Source: Methanogenium marinum (GTDB lineage: Archaea; Halobacteriota; Methanomicrobia; Methanomicrobiales; Methanomicrobiaceae). From it: a stretch of 64,000 nt of DNA. The notes under the pieces are model-generated. The model made no database searches, had not been told where the DNA came from, and saw nothing but the letters and a program-made list of their open reading frames with translations. This document shows, one piece after another, positions 9,042-17,539 of the stretch (position 1 is its first letter; each line of letters starts with the position of its first letter). A program made the position numbers and the translations under genes. Location: contig NZ_JAKELO010000002.1 of the NCBI RefSeq assembly GCF_028912405.1, forward strand, positions 1,187,276-1,251,275, in the 5' to 3' direction.

Positions 9042-9508
9042 GGGAATGTGTTCGTTAATGAACTATATTTAATTTTATTATGGAAACGGCCGTTCCGTGT
9101 TGGAATTATGATTGAAAACGCTCACGAAAAAGTGATCCAGTGCGACACGTCAATGATGCTTCGAACGGAAATATGTGTCCTACCAGTGAGGAATTTTATT
9201 GTGCCGTAGTTGGGGATTTTTAGCGTGCCGGTGACAGTAATTCCTGTTGATAAACTGGGGCGAATAGTAACTCAGGTAAATCTACTGGAGGGTGAAGTTT
9301 AGGCATTTCAATCAGGAAAGACATGACCAGAGGAATCCGGGTAAAACGGTTTTTTTATTCTTAAGAGAAGGATACACCGTTCGATCGGGAAAAAAGAGTC
9401 CAGCCATATGAAAAATTGAAGATATGAATGGTTCTCCACAATATAACTCTTTAAAAATTGGAGAAAAAATTAAAAGAGCCAAAATTATTTGTGACCCGAT
9501 ATTACCTC
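9042..9508. other. Spacer with a possible AbrB-like scrap
   Basis: The first 40 bases (read on the minus strand) hold the AT-rich promoter of the lipoprotein gene. At 9225-9302 a plus-strand frame of 25 codons reads PVDKLGRIV near its start, which resembles the core of SpoVT/AbrB-type antitoxins, but it lacks a plausible start and most of the domain. Nothing else is recognisable. Confidence 0.3.
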
Positions 9509-10666
9509 TTAATTTACACTTTCCAGATACAAGAGAACTGACTTCAGGACTTTATCTGGTCTCTCAATAGAGACATCCATGCAGTTTAAATTGAAGGCAA
9601 TATACGTATCATATTCCGGAATGTAATACCAGCATGTAATTGATCCGGGATAACTTCCATCATGGCCCATTATTGTCATGTTCAGAGATTTGATTTGATT
9701 CGTTGCATAGCCAAGCCCATAATAACCCGATTGCGTTGAGGGTTCTTCCATTATCGCCAGCGTATCCAAATCAATTATCTCTCCGGAACGCAGTGCACGG
9801 TGGAATTTGTTTAGATCCGAGGCTGTGCTTATTATGTCTCCTGCTCCCCTGTCGAAGAGGACATAAAGATTGGTACAATCCATTATACTTCCATTCTCTC
9901 CGAGAAGTGTTGCCTTCATATGAGAACCCGGAATCTGGTTGGTTTGCTGGAGGAAGGTATCATTCAGTCCGGCAGGAATCAAAATTTCACGCTGGAGATA
10001 ATCAGCATATGGGATTCCTGCTGCATTGTCTACGATTAACGTAAGAAGGATGTAATTTACGTTTGAGTATGTATAGCTGGTTCCCGGCGGGTAAAGCGGG
10101 CTTTCTTTTATCCCCTGTTCAAGACTAAACTGATAACTTACCGGTTTTTCAGGTTCATTATACTCCATGAGAATGATTGAATCCTCATCATAATCTGCAA
10201 TGCCACTTGTGTGATCAAGGAGCTGGCGTATAGTGATTATCTCTCCGTTAGGAATGGATTCAACCAGTTCAGCAGGCAGCCAGCTGCTAATCTTATCTTC
10301 AAGTGAGAGTTTTCCGGATTCGGAAAGTTTCTGGATGGCAACCGATGTAAAACTCTTTGAGACACTGGCTATTATAAACCTCATTCCGGGTTCTGCCTTT
10401 TCCCCACTTATGGACGAGGCATTACCGGCTGCTGAATTCCATGTCCATTGCGGGGATGATATTTCAATCTGCATGCCAGGAATTCCTGTCTCTTCTAACC
10501 CTGAATCAATAATCTGTTGCAGTTCATTGCTTACATCTTCCGGAGGAGCGTTCAGGTACTGGTTTTCTGATGGTTGTGCGGATACATCAGACTGCACACA
10601 TCCGACAGAGAATAGCAGAGCAGTGAATAGACATAATAAAAAAACAATTGCCTTTTTCATAATCAT
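9509..10666 (-). CDS. Beta-lactamase-fold serine hydrolase, lipoprotein
   Basis: A 385-residue exported member of the class C beta-lactamase/penicillin-binding-like serine hydrolases. A signal peptide ends in a lipobox (FSVGC, Cys23). The catalytic SxxK tetrad is S101-V-S-K104, the second motif is Y200-S-N202, and the third is H335-D-G337, in the usual order and spacing. Methanogens lack murein, so a role as an esterase, peptidase or amidase on other substrates is more likely than antibiotic resistance. It is transcribed alone. In-frame starts exist at 10666 and 10660, neither with a clear ribosome binding site. Resemblance to an atpD fragment begins just upstream of the start, at the island border. 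Confidence 0.85.
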   Translation of the reverse strand: MIMKKAIVFLLCLFTALLFSVGCVQSDVSAQPSENQYLNAPPEDVSNELQQIIDSGLEETGIPGMQIEISSPQWTWNSAAGNASSISGEKAEPGMRFIIASVSKSFTSVAIQKLSESGKLSLEDKISSWLPAELVESIPNGEIITIRQLLDHTSGIADYDEDSIILMEYNEPEKPVSYQFSLEQGIKESPLYPPGTSYTYSNVNYILLTLIVDNAAGIPYADYLQREILIPAGLNDTFLQQTNQIPGSHMKATLLGENGSIMDCTNLYVLFDRGAGDIISTASDLNKFHRALRSGEIIDLDTLAIMEEPSTQSGYYGLGYATNQIKSLNMTIMGHDGSYPGSITCWYYIPEYDTYIAFNLNCMDVSIERPDKVLKSVLLYLESVN

Positions 10667-10724
10667 AAAATATTATGAATTTTATTACAAAATAATATTG
10701 ATTTCCTATCCCTGTCCTTACCTC

Positions 10725-10885
10725 TCTTACTCTTCGCCCTGATCTTCTTCAGGCAAACGTTTTCGTCGTGTTCCATTTCGTCAGGCCACATTTTGATGAA
10801 TGCTGAAATATTCTCCAAGTTTCGGAATCACCGTGAACTTGAAGTGCGTTGGTGTTTCGTACTCTCAATATCAGAGAGGAGACAC
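10725..10885 (-). pseudogene. Decayed copy A of the 3' end of atpD
   Basis: About 160 bases align to the last 50 codons of the native atpD (18195-18380) on the same strand; the stretch tttcgtcaggccacattttgatgaatg is a clear match apart from two changed bases. Frameshifts and substitutions destroy the frame in the upstream half, while ISAFIKMWPDEMEHDE and LKKIRAKSK are still readable. The stop codon is lost. Copies A and C share several differences from the native gene, so both may derive from one older atpD allele. This is the outermost of three such remnants. Confidence 0.85.
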
Positions 10886-11037
10886 ATGAACAGACCCGAA
10901 ATCATATACCATCCCGGATACCGGGAATACAATCCCTGAGAATCATTGCCCCGAAAAGCCACCGGCAGCCCTGCTGTGTGGAGGGACCCCGATGGCTCGC
11001 AAAGAGGCATCATAACGCACAAAACCACAAAAATGAA

Positions 11038-11071
11038 AGAAAAAATTGCCGGATAAAAAGATTTTATCCGG
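11038..11071 (-). terminator. Terminator of the DUF4352-like lipoprotein gene
   Basis: A perfect 10-base inverted repeat (CCGGATAAAA / TTTTATCCGG) with a three-base loop lies 22 bases past the minus-strand stop at 11094. On that strand it is followed by a run of T, as in an intrinsic terminator. Confidence 0.6.
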
Positions 11072-11093
11072 TTCTATTCGGTAGATTTAGAGA

Positions 11094-11702
11094 TCAGCTC
11101 AGACGAATGAAGCCCAGAGGCTCATCTGGAAGGAGAGGTTCATATGCTAATACGACACGTTCCCCAACCGGAACCATATAGACAATCCATCCATTTATCT
11201 CTTCATCCGAAAGGAGAGTCGTAGGTTCCAGAACCTGATACCCTTCGAGGTCGACAGATTCCTGATCATAACTGCCCCCGGACGCATAAACGGGAAGATC
11301 AAAATATGGACTTACGGCTAAGGAATAATCATCAGTATTTTTTATACGAATATGAACCATCAGATACTCATACCCGTGAACGGGTTCGGAACTGAACATA
11401 TCACTTTCAGGACTACTTTCAGCAACAATGGTATTTGCACGACTGCCCCTGATGACCTCATCTACGGAAATCTCAGCATTTACCTGTGGATTCTGAATCG
11501 TAAGGATTTCATTTAGTCCGACAGTTTCGACATCGATAGTATTCGCAACGGTCTCGGATGGTTGAGGATCTGGTTCATACGTGGCAGTGGGAACGGGAGT
11601 AGTATCTTCAGGGGGGATGTTTGAATCATCGGACCCCACACACCCTGCAAAGAGAATAAAACAGATCGCAATAGCGATCACATAGATTTTTGTTAGAGAC
11701 AC
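11094..11702 (-). CDS. DUF4352-like exported lipoprotein
   Basis: A 202-residue lipoprotein with a signal peptide (MSLTKIYVIAIAICFILFAG) and lipobox Cys21, a short Pro/Thr linker, and a single immunoglobulin-like beta domain. The YEYLMVHIRIKNTDDYS segment and the following strands resemble DUF4352 (telokin-like) proteins, which are often exported and of unknown role. It is the only intact gene between atpD remnant A and the toxin-antitoxin pair, so it may be cargo of the outermost cassette. A strong hairpin terminator follows it. Confidence 0.65.
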   Translation of the reverse strand: MSLTKIYVIAIAICFILFAGCVGSDDSNIPPEDTTPVPTATYEPDPQPSETVANTIDVETVGLNEILTIQNPQVNAEISVDEVIRGSRANTIVAESSPESDMFSSEPVHGYEYLMVHIRIKNTDDYSLAVSPYFDLPVYASGGSYDQESVDLEGYQVLEPTTLLSDEEINGWIVYMVPVGERVVLAYEPLLPDEPLGFIRLS

Positions 11703-11922
11703 ATAATCATCTTCTGTATATATATGACTGCCAAATGAAACGAATAAAACTATCCATCTGCATTTTAATGCATAATATAAAGAAATTGAAAGAATCTGCG
11801 GCTAAAACAAGAACATTTGGTCATTTCATTCAAATTGAACACCAAAATGATTCAAAATCCTTTTTTTACTCAGAACCTTCTGTTCCTGATAATCTACGAC
11901 ATCAGAAGTCAACATACTGAAA

Positions 11923-11992
11923 GCTCATAATCTAACAAATTCAGATACAGAATATCAATGACTCAGTTCAGTGTCATAATCGAGCAGGCACA
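11923..11992 (+). pseudogene. Remnant of a hicB promoter and start
   Basis: About 65 bases match 13121-13195 at most positions: the upstream spacer, the ATG and the first 10-11 codons of the orphan hicB gene (compare caatgactcagttcagtgtcat with its counterpart at 13164). Identity then fades and no open frame continues. It shows that the hicB region was duplicated within the island and one copy was lost. Confidence 0.7.
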
Positions 11993-12074
11993 TAAAAAAT
12001 ACGGCCGATTGTAAAGTAAGCCCTGTATGCACTATACTGTTGCAGTACTCCGGAAATTCCGGATAGTTGCCACC

Positions 12075-12196
12075 TCACACACATAGTTCCTGAATTTCAA
12101 ATATATTTTTCAGATGCTCGTTCATTGTTCTGACATTCACACCAACGAGTTTCTTCATCATCTTCTGACTCAGCCAAATGGTTTCATCCTCAAAAC
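12075..12196 (-). pseudogene. Fragment of a RhuM-like protein
   Basis: Directly behind the toxin gene, and overlapping its stop in another frame, a minus-strand frame reads EDETIWLSQKMMKKLVGVNV followed by RTMNEHLKNIFE before a TGA. This resembles the N-terminal DNA-binding-like segment of RhuM/virulence-associated proteins, which begin with a D-G/E-T-x-WL-[TS]-Q motif and an EHIKNIF-type segment. It has no start of its own and the rest of the protein is missing, so it is a broken gene. Confidence 0.45.
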
Positions 12197-12462
12197 TTCC
12201 GGTACACACTCTTCCTGTGCCCGACTTCAATCACATGAATGACCATCTCACCATCCAGAATCGACATCACCGCCCGGTACTGCCCGACACGGAGTGAATA
12301 AAATGGCGGATTATCTGAACCCTGAAGCTCTTTCATATAAATTCGTGGATTCTCCTCATCTGCCAGCACATGAAATTCTTTAATGAATTTCAGCATAATT
12401 TCCCGGGGAAGATGTTTCAGGGAATGACGTGCAGATGAGGAAAAGGTGAGCCGATATCTCAT
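12190..12462 (-). CDS. RelE/ParE-family toxin
   Basis: A 90-residue basic protein of the RelE/ParE fold, which in its active form cleaves mRNA on the ribosome or blocks gyrase. Typical features are the amphipathic N-terminus with helix (RHSLKHLPREIMLKFIKEF), the FYSLRVGQYRAVMSI strands and the terminal VIEVGHRKSVY, carrying the conserved Arg and His/Tyr residues. The start overlaps the antitoxin stop by one base (TGATG), so the two are translationally coupled. A RhuM-like gene fragment abuts its 3' end. It sits in the atpD-flanked island, where such modules are common cargo. Confidence 0.85.
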   Translation of the reverse strand: MRYRLTFSSSARHSLKHLPREIMLKFIKEFHVLADEENPRIYMKELQGSDNPPFYSLRVGQYRAVMSILDGEMVIHVIEVGHRKSVYRKF

Positions 12463-12806
12463 CAGACATCCGTTTCTGTTTTTGCATATTTCCGGGATGC
12501 ATTATCTTTTAGCGATTTACGATCCGTTTGGGATGTATCAGAAATATCAACAATCTCAGATGTATCCGGGTCTTCAGCCACACCCAGTTCAGCTAAGATC
12601 TCTTCATGAGTGTAGTAAATTCCCTCACGGTATTCCTTCAGCGACCGTTCGATGGTTGCGAGCGTCTCTTCACTCAGAGGCTCGTCATCAATTGTTGTAT
12701 CAAGCAGTCGTGTTATCACTGCATCGAACGATTCACGAGGATGTTTTTTCAGCCGGTGCAGGCGGTCCCTGGTGGTGGTCTGGATACGGATGGAGGTGGA
12801 CTGCAT
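12462..12806 (-). CDS. Antitoxin of the RelE-like toxin
   Basis: A roughly 114-residue acidic protein immediately upstream of the toxin. The N-terminus (STSIRIQTTTRDRLHRLKKH) forms a beta strand and two helices as in ribbon-helix-helix or DUF7557-type archaeal antitoxins, and would bind DNA and autorepress the pair. The C-terminal acidic and Ser/Asp-rich half is the likely toxin-neutralising, protease-sensitive part. I prefer the ATG at 12806 over one at 12830, because the conserved part begins there, but no good ribosome binding site separates them. Confidence 0.75.
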   Translation of the reverse strand: MQSTSIRIQTTTRDRLHRLKKHPRESFDAVITRLLDTTIDDEPLSEETLATIERSLKEYREGIYYTHEEILAELGVAEDPDTSEIVDISDTSQTDRKSLKDNASRKYAKTETDV

Positions 12807-12892
12807 ACAGTATACTACATGTGCATACATGTTAGGTGTTTGGGTGGGACCATGGATCTCTCTGCCTCGCTCTTTCCAATCTTCCTATCATT

Positions 12893-13100
12893 TCATGGCG
12901 ACATAATAGGCCCCATAGCTGATAATGAGGGAATAAACATGAATTCGGGTTCGTTGACACAGCGTTTCGTGCTCTCAATTTCAGAAAGAAGACGCTTCAT
13001 TGTCGTCCCTGTCTCAGCCAACCGGACGATCTCGACGAGTAGTTCCTCGAAGGCACTCGCGGTTTCATCTATGACCACATAGGTGCAGAGCACGCCATGA
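12893..13100 (-). pseudogene. Decayed copy B of the 3' part of atpD
   Basis: Minus-strand sequence aligning with native atpD codons for YGVL through EFK-VIP (native 18300-18475). The segment VIDETASAFEELLVEIVRLA and TTMKRLLSEIESTKR is still readable with few changes. It extends further toward the 5' side of atpD than copies A and C, while the region beyond EFMFIPSL (12893-12930) is badly degraded. A 76-codon open frame here is this relic and not an independent gene. It lies between the toxin-antitoxin cassette and the hicB/SIR2 cassette. Confidence 0.85.
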
Positions 13101-13165
13101 ATCCAAACCTGATGCAGAGACATACTGAAAGCTTATCTCCTAAAAAATTCAGATACGGAATATCA

Positions 13166-13414
13166 ATGACTCAGTTTAGTGTCATCATCGAAAAGGACGA
13201 GGACGGTTATTATGCCCATGTGCCAGCACTTCAGGGATGTTATGCTCAGGGTGACACCTACGAAGAATCTTTGGAAAACATAGAGGATGCAACAAAGCTG
13301 TATGTCGAAGATCTGACTGCATCAGGACAAAATATCCAAAAATCAAGTCAGATAATTCTTACAAAAATAGAGATTCCTGATTTCTCTTCGTCAACCGCAA
13401 TGCCTCACGAATAA
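13166..13414 (+). CDS. hicB: Orphan HicB-like antitoxin
   Basis: An 82-residue HicB-family protein. The sequence FSVIIEKDEDGYYAHVPALQ followed by GCYAQGDTYEESLENI-EDA is the classic partial-RNase-H-like HicB fold that neutralises the HicA mRNA interferase. No hicA is found on either side, and no DNA-binding tail follows, so it is a solitary antitoxin or a small regulatory protein. The family pattern begins at the ATG at 13166; a longer upstream frame only covers atpD-remnant sequence. The last 50 bases overlap a minus-strand gene fragment, so the C-terminus may have been changed by a junction. Confidence 0.75.
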   Translation: MTQFSVIIEKDEDGYYAHVPALQGCYAQGDTYEESLENIEDATKLYVEDLTASGQNIQKSSQIILTKIEIPDFSSSTAMPHE

Positions 13415-13580
13415 GTTCAAGACCAGCTTCGGTATCATCCGCCGATAAGTTTGACAGGTAAGTATACCTTTTCAGCACATCGAATACGCGTTTTTTCGGA
13501 TATGTGTAACCATTTGGACTGGAAAATTTATACAATCCCTGAGCAAAACCGATAAGAAATTCTACGATGCAATTATATTT
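13359..13580 (-). pseudogene. C-terminal fragment of an unknown protein
   Basis: A minus-strand open frame of about 73 codons with no start codon. It includes EFLIGFAQGLYKFSSPNGYT and later LSADDTEAGLELIREALRLT, and ends in TAA at 13359-13361. The composition looks like real protein and differs from its AT-rich neighbours. It is cut off just before the SIR2-type gene and overlaps the hicB 3' end. It looks like the tail of a gene truncated when the SIR2 cassette arrived. Family not recognised. Confidence 0.35.
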
Positions 13581-13587
13581 TTATTAA
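13577..13587 (+). promoter_or_regulatory. Possible TATA box of the SIR2-type gene
   Basis: An A/T-only stretch (ttttattaaaa region) centred about 24 bases before the ATG at 13606. This spacing would give a leaderless or nearly leaderless transcript. Confidence 0.3.
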
Positions 13588-13605
13588 AATCGTTTCGATA
13601 GTTAT

Positions 13606-16600
13606 ATGCAGATACTAGCATATCGATTAAATATGGAAAGAGCTATAAATTTAATAAGTACTAATCAGGCCACTCTTTTTCTTGGTGCAGGTGCATCAAT
13701 GGGGGTTGGAGGTCCTTCTGGGGGGCAATTACTTAATGAAATAACATCACATTTTGATAACGTAGAATATGGATCATCTACAAATTTTTTTGATGTTTGT
13801 CAGGATATCATTGAATCAGGAAAATATACAAGATATGATTTAGAAAAATTCATAAAAAAAAGTTTAGAAGGTCTACACCCAAATGATATTCATTCTCACC
13901 TTGCCGCATTACCTTGGAAGTGTATTTTCACAACAAACTATGATCTGATAATTGAACGGATTCCTCAAAATGAATTAAAAGGAAGAAGAATTAGAGTAGT
14001 AAAAAATAACGGATCTACTATAGAATATAAAAAAGATCTCCTATATTACTTTAAAATATTCGGTTCTATTGATACCCCTAGTGACCTTGCCGGGTATCCA
14101 ATCTTATCAAGAACTGACTCTAATATTTCTTTCTCAAACCGAGATTTTTTCTACAATATTTTAAGCGACTGTATAAGGCAAGGGCCAATAATTTTTATTG
14201 GTTATTCGTTTGAGGATCATCTCGTTTTCGACTTAATGGCAGAATTATATCGAACAAATAAACCAGATATAATACGTGAATCTTTTGCAATCATTCCGAG
14301 TCAACCTTCACCAAAAGTTCAGCGTTTTTTTGATCAATACAATATTAAGACTATTAAAGCCACTTGCGAGGAATTTGTTGATTTAGTTTATCCGATGTTT
14401 AAAGATAAACCATTTAAATTCACCCAATGCGATAATACGATTCATATCAGAGGAATGCCTTTTGATATACCATTCGCTGTTGCACAATCATCAAAAGATA
14501 ATTTTATTTTTTTGAATTCCGAATCAACGGAATCGAAATGCAAAGATATGAAATCATTTTTTAATAATGAAGATACTTCGTTTTATCCATATTATAGCCA
14601 TTGGGATTTCATAAGGGAAGTTTATTCATTTGATGGATCTCTAAATCCAGAAAAAAGCTCAATATATGGTAAAAATATTTTGAATGGATTAAAAAAACAT
14701 CTTTTCGAATTAATAAATAATTCTCAAATAGAAAAAAATGCCATTACATTTTTATCCGGACCGGCAGGATCTGGAAAAACAATCATTCTAAATCGATTAG
14801 CTTATGATTGGTATACATCGGGATATCCAGTAATTATTATGAAACCCCAAGGAAATTATGTTGATTACAGACAATTGGATTATTTCCTTGAGCATTTAGA
14901 AACAAGGATAAAATCTACTGAAGGGAAAAGACAGAACCATTCTAAGGCTAGAACTTTAATAATCTGCGATAACTGTTCGTCTTTTATCGAGGATTATTTT
15001 AGAGCATTTGATTTTCTAACTTCTAGAGGAAGATTATTTTCAATGATTTTTGCTGATCGAGACAATCTATTAGATAACAAAATTAAAGAAAATTTTGTTA
15101 CATATTCCCTATCTGAGACAGTATCAGATAATGAACTTAATGCATTTAAGGAATATTTGACAAATCTAAATTTAATCGAAACTGAAGCAGATCTATTTGG
15201 AATAATAGACAATCCTGATATTAATGAATCATTCTTTGCGTTAATGTATACGATAATTGATGAAACACGAAGACCACTTAACAAAATTATTCATGATCAA
15301 TATATCCGATTGGCGGATTGGCCAAAAAATATCTACGAATATGTATGTCTATTTAATAATTACAATATCAATCCAAGTGAAGATTTATTAGTGAGATGTT
15401 CCGGACAGAAATATGAAACTTTCCTAAAGGAAGTTGAAAAAGGCCAGTTAGAAAAAGTGATTTTTTATGAATCTAATGAAGATGATAATATCGAATATCG
15501 GGTTCATCACCCAATAATTGCTCAACGCACAGTCCAATTTGAATTAATGGAACCGACAATAAAAGCACAAAAATTTATTGAGATCATAAGCAAAGTCAAT
15601 GAATCTTATAGCGTTGAAGTGAAAAAGATAGAGAAACTTTTAGTTACAGGTGCAGGCTCAAACTCCCATTATAAAGATTTAAATTTAAATTTAAAAAAGG
15701 ATATTTTTGAAATTGCTTGTTCAAAAATTAAGTCTAGAGTTTTATTTCACCATTATGCGTTATTGGAATTGGAGGGAAATGATAAAAATTATGAAAAGGC
15801 TGAATCTTTACTAAAAACAGCATTAAGCATCAAAGATCCTTTCGAAAGAGATGAAAATATTTACACATCACTTGGAAAATTGTATTCAAGCAAAGGCCAA
15901 TATTTAGAGGCGCAGAATGAACATGATGAATCTTTAGAGGCATATAGAATCGCAGAATCTAATTTTAAACGAGGCAGAACTGGACATTTTAAAAATAAGA
16001 ATTCATACCATGGTCAAATTGTGTTATATTCTAGAGAATCTGAGCAAATTACTGATGAATTAGAGAAATTTAAACTGTATTCCAAAGCACTGGATCTCTG
16101 CGAAGAAGCAATATGCTCATTAAATGAAAAAGATCAATTCATTTTCTATAATGAAAAATTCTCAATTTTAACATCATTAAAGAGAATTGAAGATTTTGAA
16201 GCACTCATCGAAACACTTGCTACCCAGTATCAAAGCGCCATTGGTTACAAGGTAAAAGCATACTTAATGTATACAGATCTTCTCGGATCATGCAATAAAA
16301 AATTAATCGAAACGGAAGAAAATTTAAGAATATTAAATGACATTCAAAATATTGTTGATGAAGGTTTAATTGTTGATGATACTAATTCCGACTTATTGAG
16401 ATTACAAGCGACAATCGGTCTAGTGAAATACAAGAATGATCCTGATGTCCAATATGAATTATTAAATAAATGGTATATGTTCAAAACTTATTCAGACATA
16501 AATTTGCAGTACAACTATGGAATATTATTATTTTACAGAGAATATTATAATGAATCAAAGAGAATATTCACTGAATTAGGCTCACTCTCCCAATGGGTAT

Positions 16601-16848
16601 TGTCCAGGAGTTCGATGTCTGATGCACATTATTTTACTGAAAATGGAGTTATTAAAGAATTTGAAGGAGAAATCATCGAAATTAATGCTGAGAGAACAAG
16701 GGGGTCTATAAAAATACTTTCTTTAGATAATTTAGACTATCCAATTATATTTTTCCCAAGATTTTTTGCTTCAATTAACGATAGGGTCCTATGTAAGATT
16801 GGTTTCAATTTGCGAGGATCATTTGCTGCGGATGTCCGTAAAGATTAA
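13606..16848 (+). CDS. SIR2-like/STAND NTPase, candidate antiviral defence protein
   Basis: A 1080-residue multidomain protein. Residues 20-265 are a SIR2-like NAD-binding domain with GAGAS (27-31), TTNYD (109-113) and GYSFEDH (199-205). Residues 375-560 are a P-loop NTPase with Walker A GPAGSGKT (385-392), Walker B LIICDN (451-456) and a following FADRD. The rest is helical and TPR-like (about 690-1000), ending in a small beta-rich domain (about 1015-1075) that looks like an OB/cold-shock fold. This is the layout of STAND-type defence proteins (Avs-like), which sense phage products and then deplete NAD. At residues 150-154 it reads KIFGS where many SIR2-like effectors have K-[LI]-H-G, so the catalytic His may be replaced. 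The gene is very AT-rich against its surroundings and lies between atpD remnants B and C. Alternative start at 13633. Confidence 0.8.
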   Translation: MQILAYRLNMERAINLISTNQATLFLGAGASMGVGGPSGGQLLNEITSHFDNVEYGSSTNFFDVCQDIIESGKYTRYDLEKFIKKSLEGLHPNDIHSHLAALPWKCIFTTNYDLIIERIPQNELKGRRIRVVKNNGSTIEYKKDLLYYFKIFGSIDTPSDLAGYPILSRTDSNISFSNRDFFYNILSDCIRQGPIIFIGYSFEDHLVFDLMAELYRTNKPDIIRESFAIIPSQPSPKVQRFFDQYNIKTIKATCEEFVDLVYPMFKDKPFKFTQCDNTIHIRGMPFDIPFAVAQSSKDNFIFLNSESTESKCKDMKSFFNNEDTSFYPYYSHWDFIREVYSFDGSLNPEKSSIYGKNILNGLKKHLFELINNSQIEKNAITFLSGPAGSGKTIILNRLAYDWYTSGYPVIIMKPQGNYVDYRQLDYFLEHLETRIKSTEGKRQNHSKARTLIICDNCSSFIEDYFRAFDFLTSRGRLFSMIFADRDNLLDNKIKENFVTYSLSETVSDNELNAFKEYLTNLNLIETEADLFGIIDNPDINESFFALMYTIIDETRRPLNKIIHDQYIRLADWPKNIYEYVCLFNNYNINPSEDLLVRCSGQKYETFLKEVEKGQLEKVIFYESNEDDNIEYRVHHPIIAQRTVQFELMEPTIKAQKFIEIISKVNESYSVEVKKIEKLLVTGAGSNSHYKDLNLNLKKDIFEIACSKIKSRVLFHHYALLELEGNDKNYEKAESLLKTALSIKDPFERDENIYTSLGKLYSSKGQYLEAQNEHDESLEAYRIAESNFKRGRTGHFKNKNSYHGQIVLYSRESEQITDELEKFKLYSKALDLCEEAICSLNEKDQFIFYNEKFSILTSLKRIEDFEALIETLATQYQSAIGYKVKAYLMYTDLLGSCNKKLIETEENLRILNDIQNIVDEGLIVDDTNSDLLRLQATIGLVKYKNDPDVQYELLNKWYMFKTYSDINLQYNYGILLFYREYYNESKRIFTELGSLSQWVLSRSSMSDAHYFTENGVIKEFEGEIIEINAERTRGSIKILSLDNLDYPIIFFPRFFASINDRVLCKIGFNLRGSFAADVRKD

Positions 16849-16974
16849 ATTTCAGAGAACAATCAGATACCTATTTTTCATATCCTAAGTTTAGTAGTTA
16901 GCACAGACCACTGCAATGCTTACGTACCAAATCCTAGGAAATTTTAGACTTATTTAAGAAAACCAAAATCCAAA

Positions 16975-17166
16975 CAAAAAAAGAAATCAGGCCTTAATCC
17001 TCTTAAAGCAAACGAGTTCGCCCCGTTCCATTTCGTCAAGCCACATTTTGATGAATGCTGAAAATCTCCTCTGAGTTCCGGAATAACCGTGAACCCGAAG
17101 TGCGTTGACACGGCGTTTCGTGCTCTCAATTTATGTCAGGAGACACTTCATCGTCGTCTCGATATC
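16975..17166 (-). pseudogene. Decayed copy C of the 3' end of atpD
   Basis: About 190 bases aligning with native 18179-18380 on the same strand, including the stop codon and the T-rich terminator region (minus strand GGCCTGATT followed by T-runs). A 12-base deletion near the 3' end and a few indels break the frame; the upstream limit is near 17166, where the match ends at tcgtcgtctc. The native-like stretch aacgagttcgccccgttcca and the cgttgacacggcgtttcgtg block are almost unchanged. Because the resemblance runs past the gene into its terminator, the duplicated unit was genomic DNA. Confidence 0.9.
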
Positions 17167-17305
17167 ATACAACCTGAAAAAATAATCCAAAAGCATTCCA
17201 CTGAAAATGAACCTCTATCAGATTTCAGACAATAGCAATGTTCGATCAGTTCAATATAAAGGCCAGAAGAATGTAATAGGTTAAAAGAGGAATTTCCTCT
17301 TTGTT

Positions 17306-17464
17306 CTAATTGCTGTTCTTTGCAAGAATTGCGAGTGCAGTTGCACCGACAAGCGCGCCAATCCAAAATGTACGTGCTTCAGGTGCAAATGCTTCTTTTG
17401 GCAAATTAATGCTTACATGGTTCAATTTTTTAATATCACACTTGCGTTTTTGTATTGCTGTCAT
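17306..17464 (-). CDS. 52-residue single-span membrane peptide
   Basis: A short gene with a strong ribosome binding site (GGGAGGT, 7 bases before the ATG at 17464). The peptide has a Lys/Arg-rich N-terminal half and one hydrophobic segment, TFWIGALVGATALAILA, close to the C-terminus, so it is probably tail-anchored in the membrane. It lies 75 bases behind the HTH membrane protein gene in the same direction and is probably co-transcribed. The role is unknown; a toxin, bacteriocin-like peptide or immunity factor are possibilities only. Confidence 0.6.
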   Translation of the reverse strand: MTAIQKRKCDIKKLNHVSINLPKEAFAPEARTFWIGALVGATALAILAKNSN

Positions 17465-17539
17465 ACTAGTACCTCCCTAATTTAGTAGCACAACGATCCG
17501 GTGGACCTTTGCACCCCATCCACCCGTAATCCACCATAT

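Noticed and set aside
8358-9209. Long open frame on the plus strand opposite the lipoprotein gene
   Set aside because: It mirrors the codon pattern of the minus-strand lipoprotein, which has a signal peptide and a decayed paralogue; the antisense frame has no recognisable protein features.
12893-13123. 76-codon minus-strand frame as an independent gene
   Set aside because: It is clearly a piece of atpD that starts in unrelated sequence and ends in degraded sequence.
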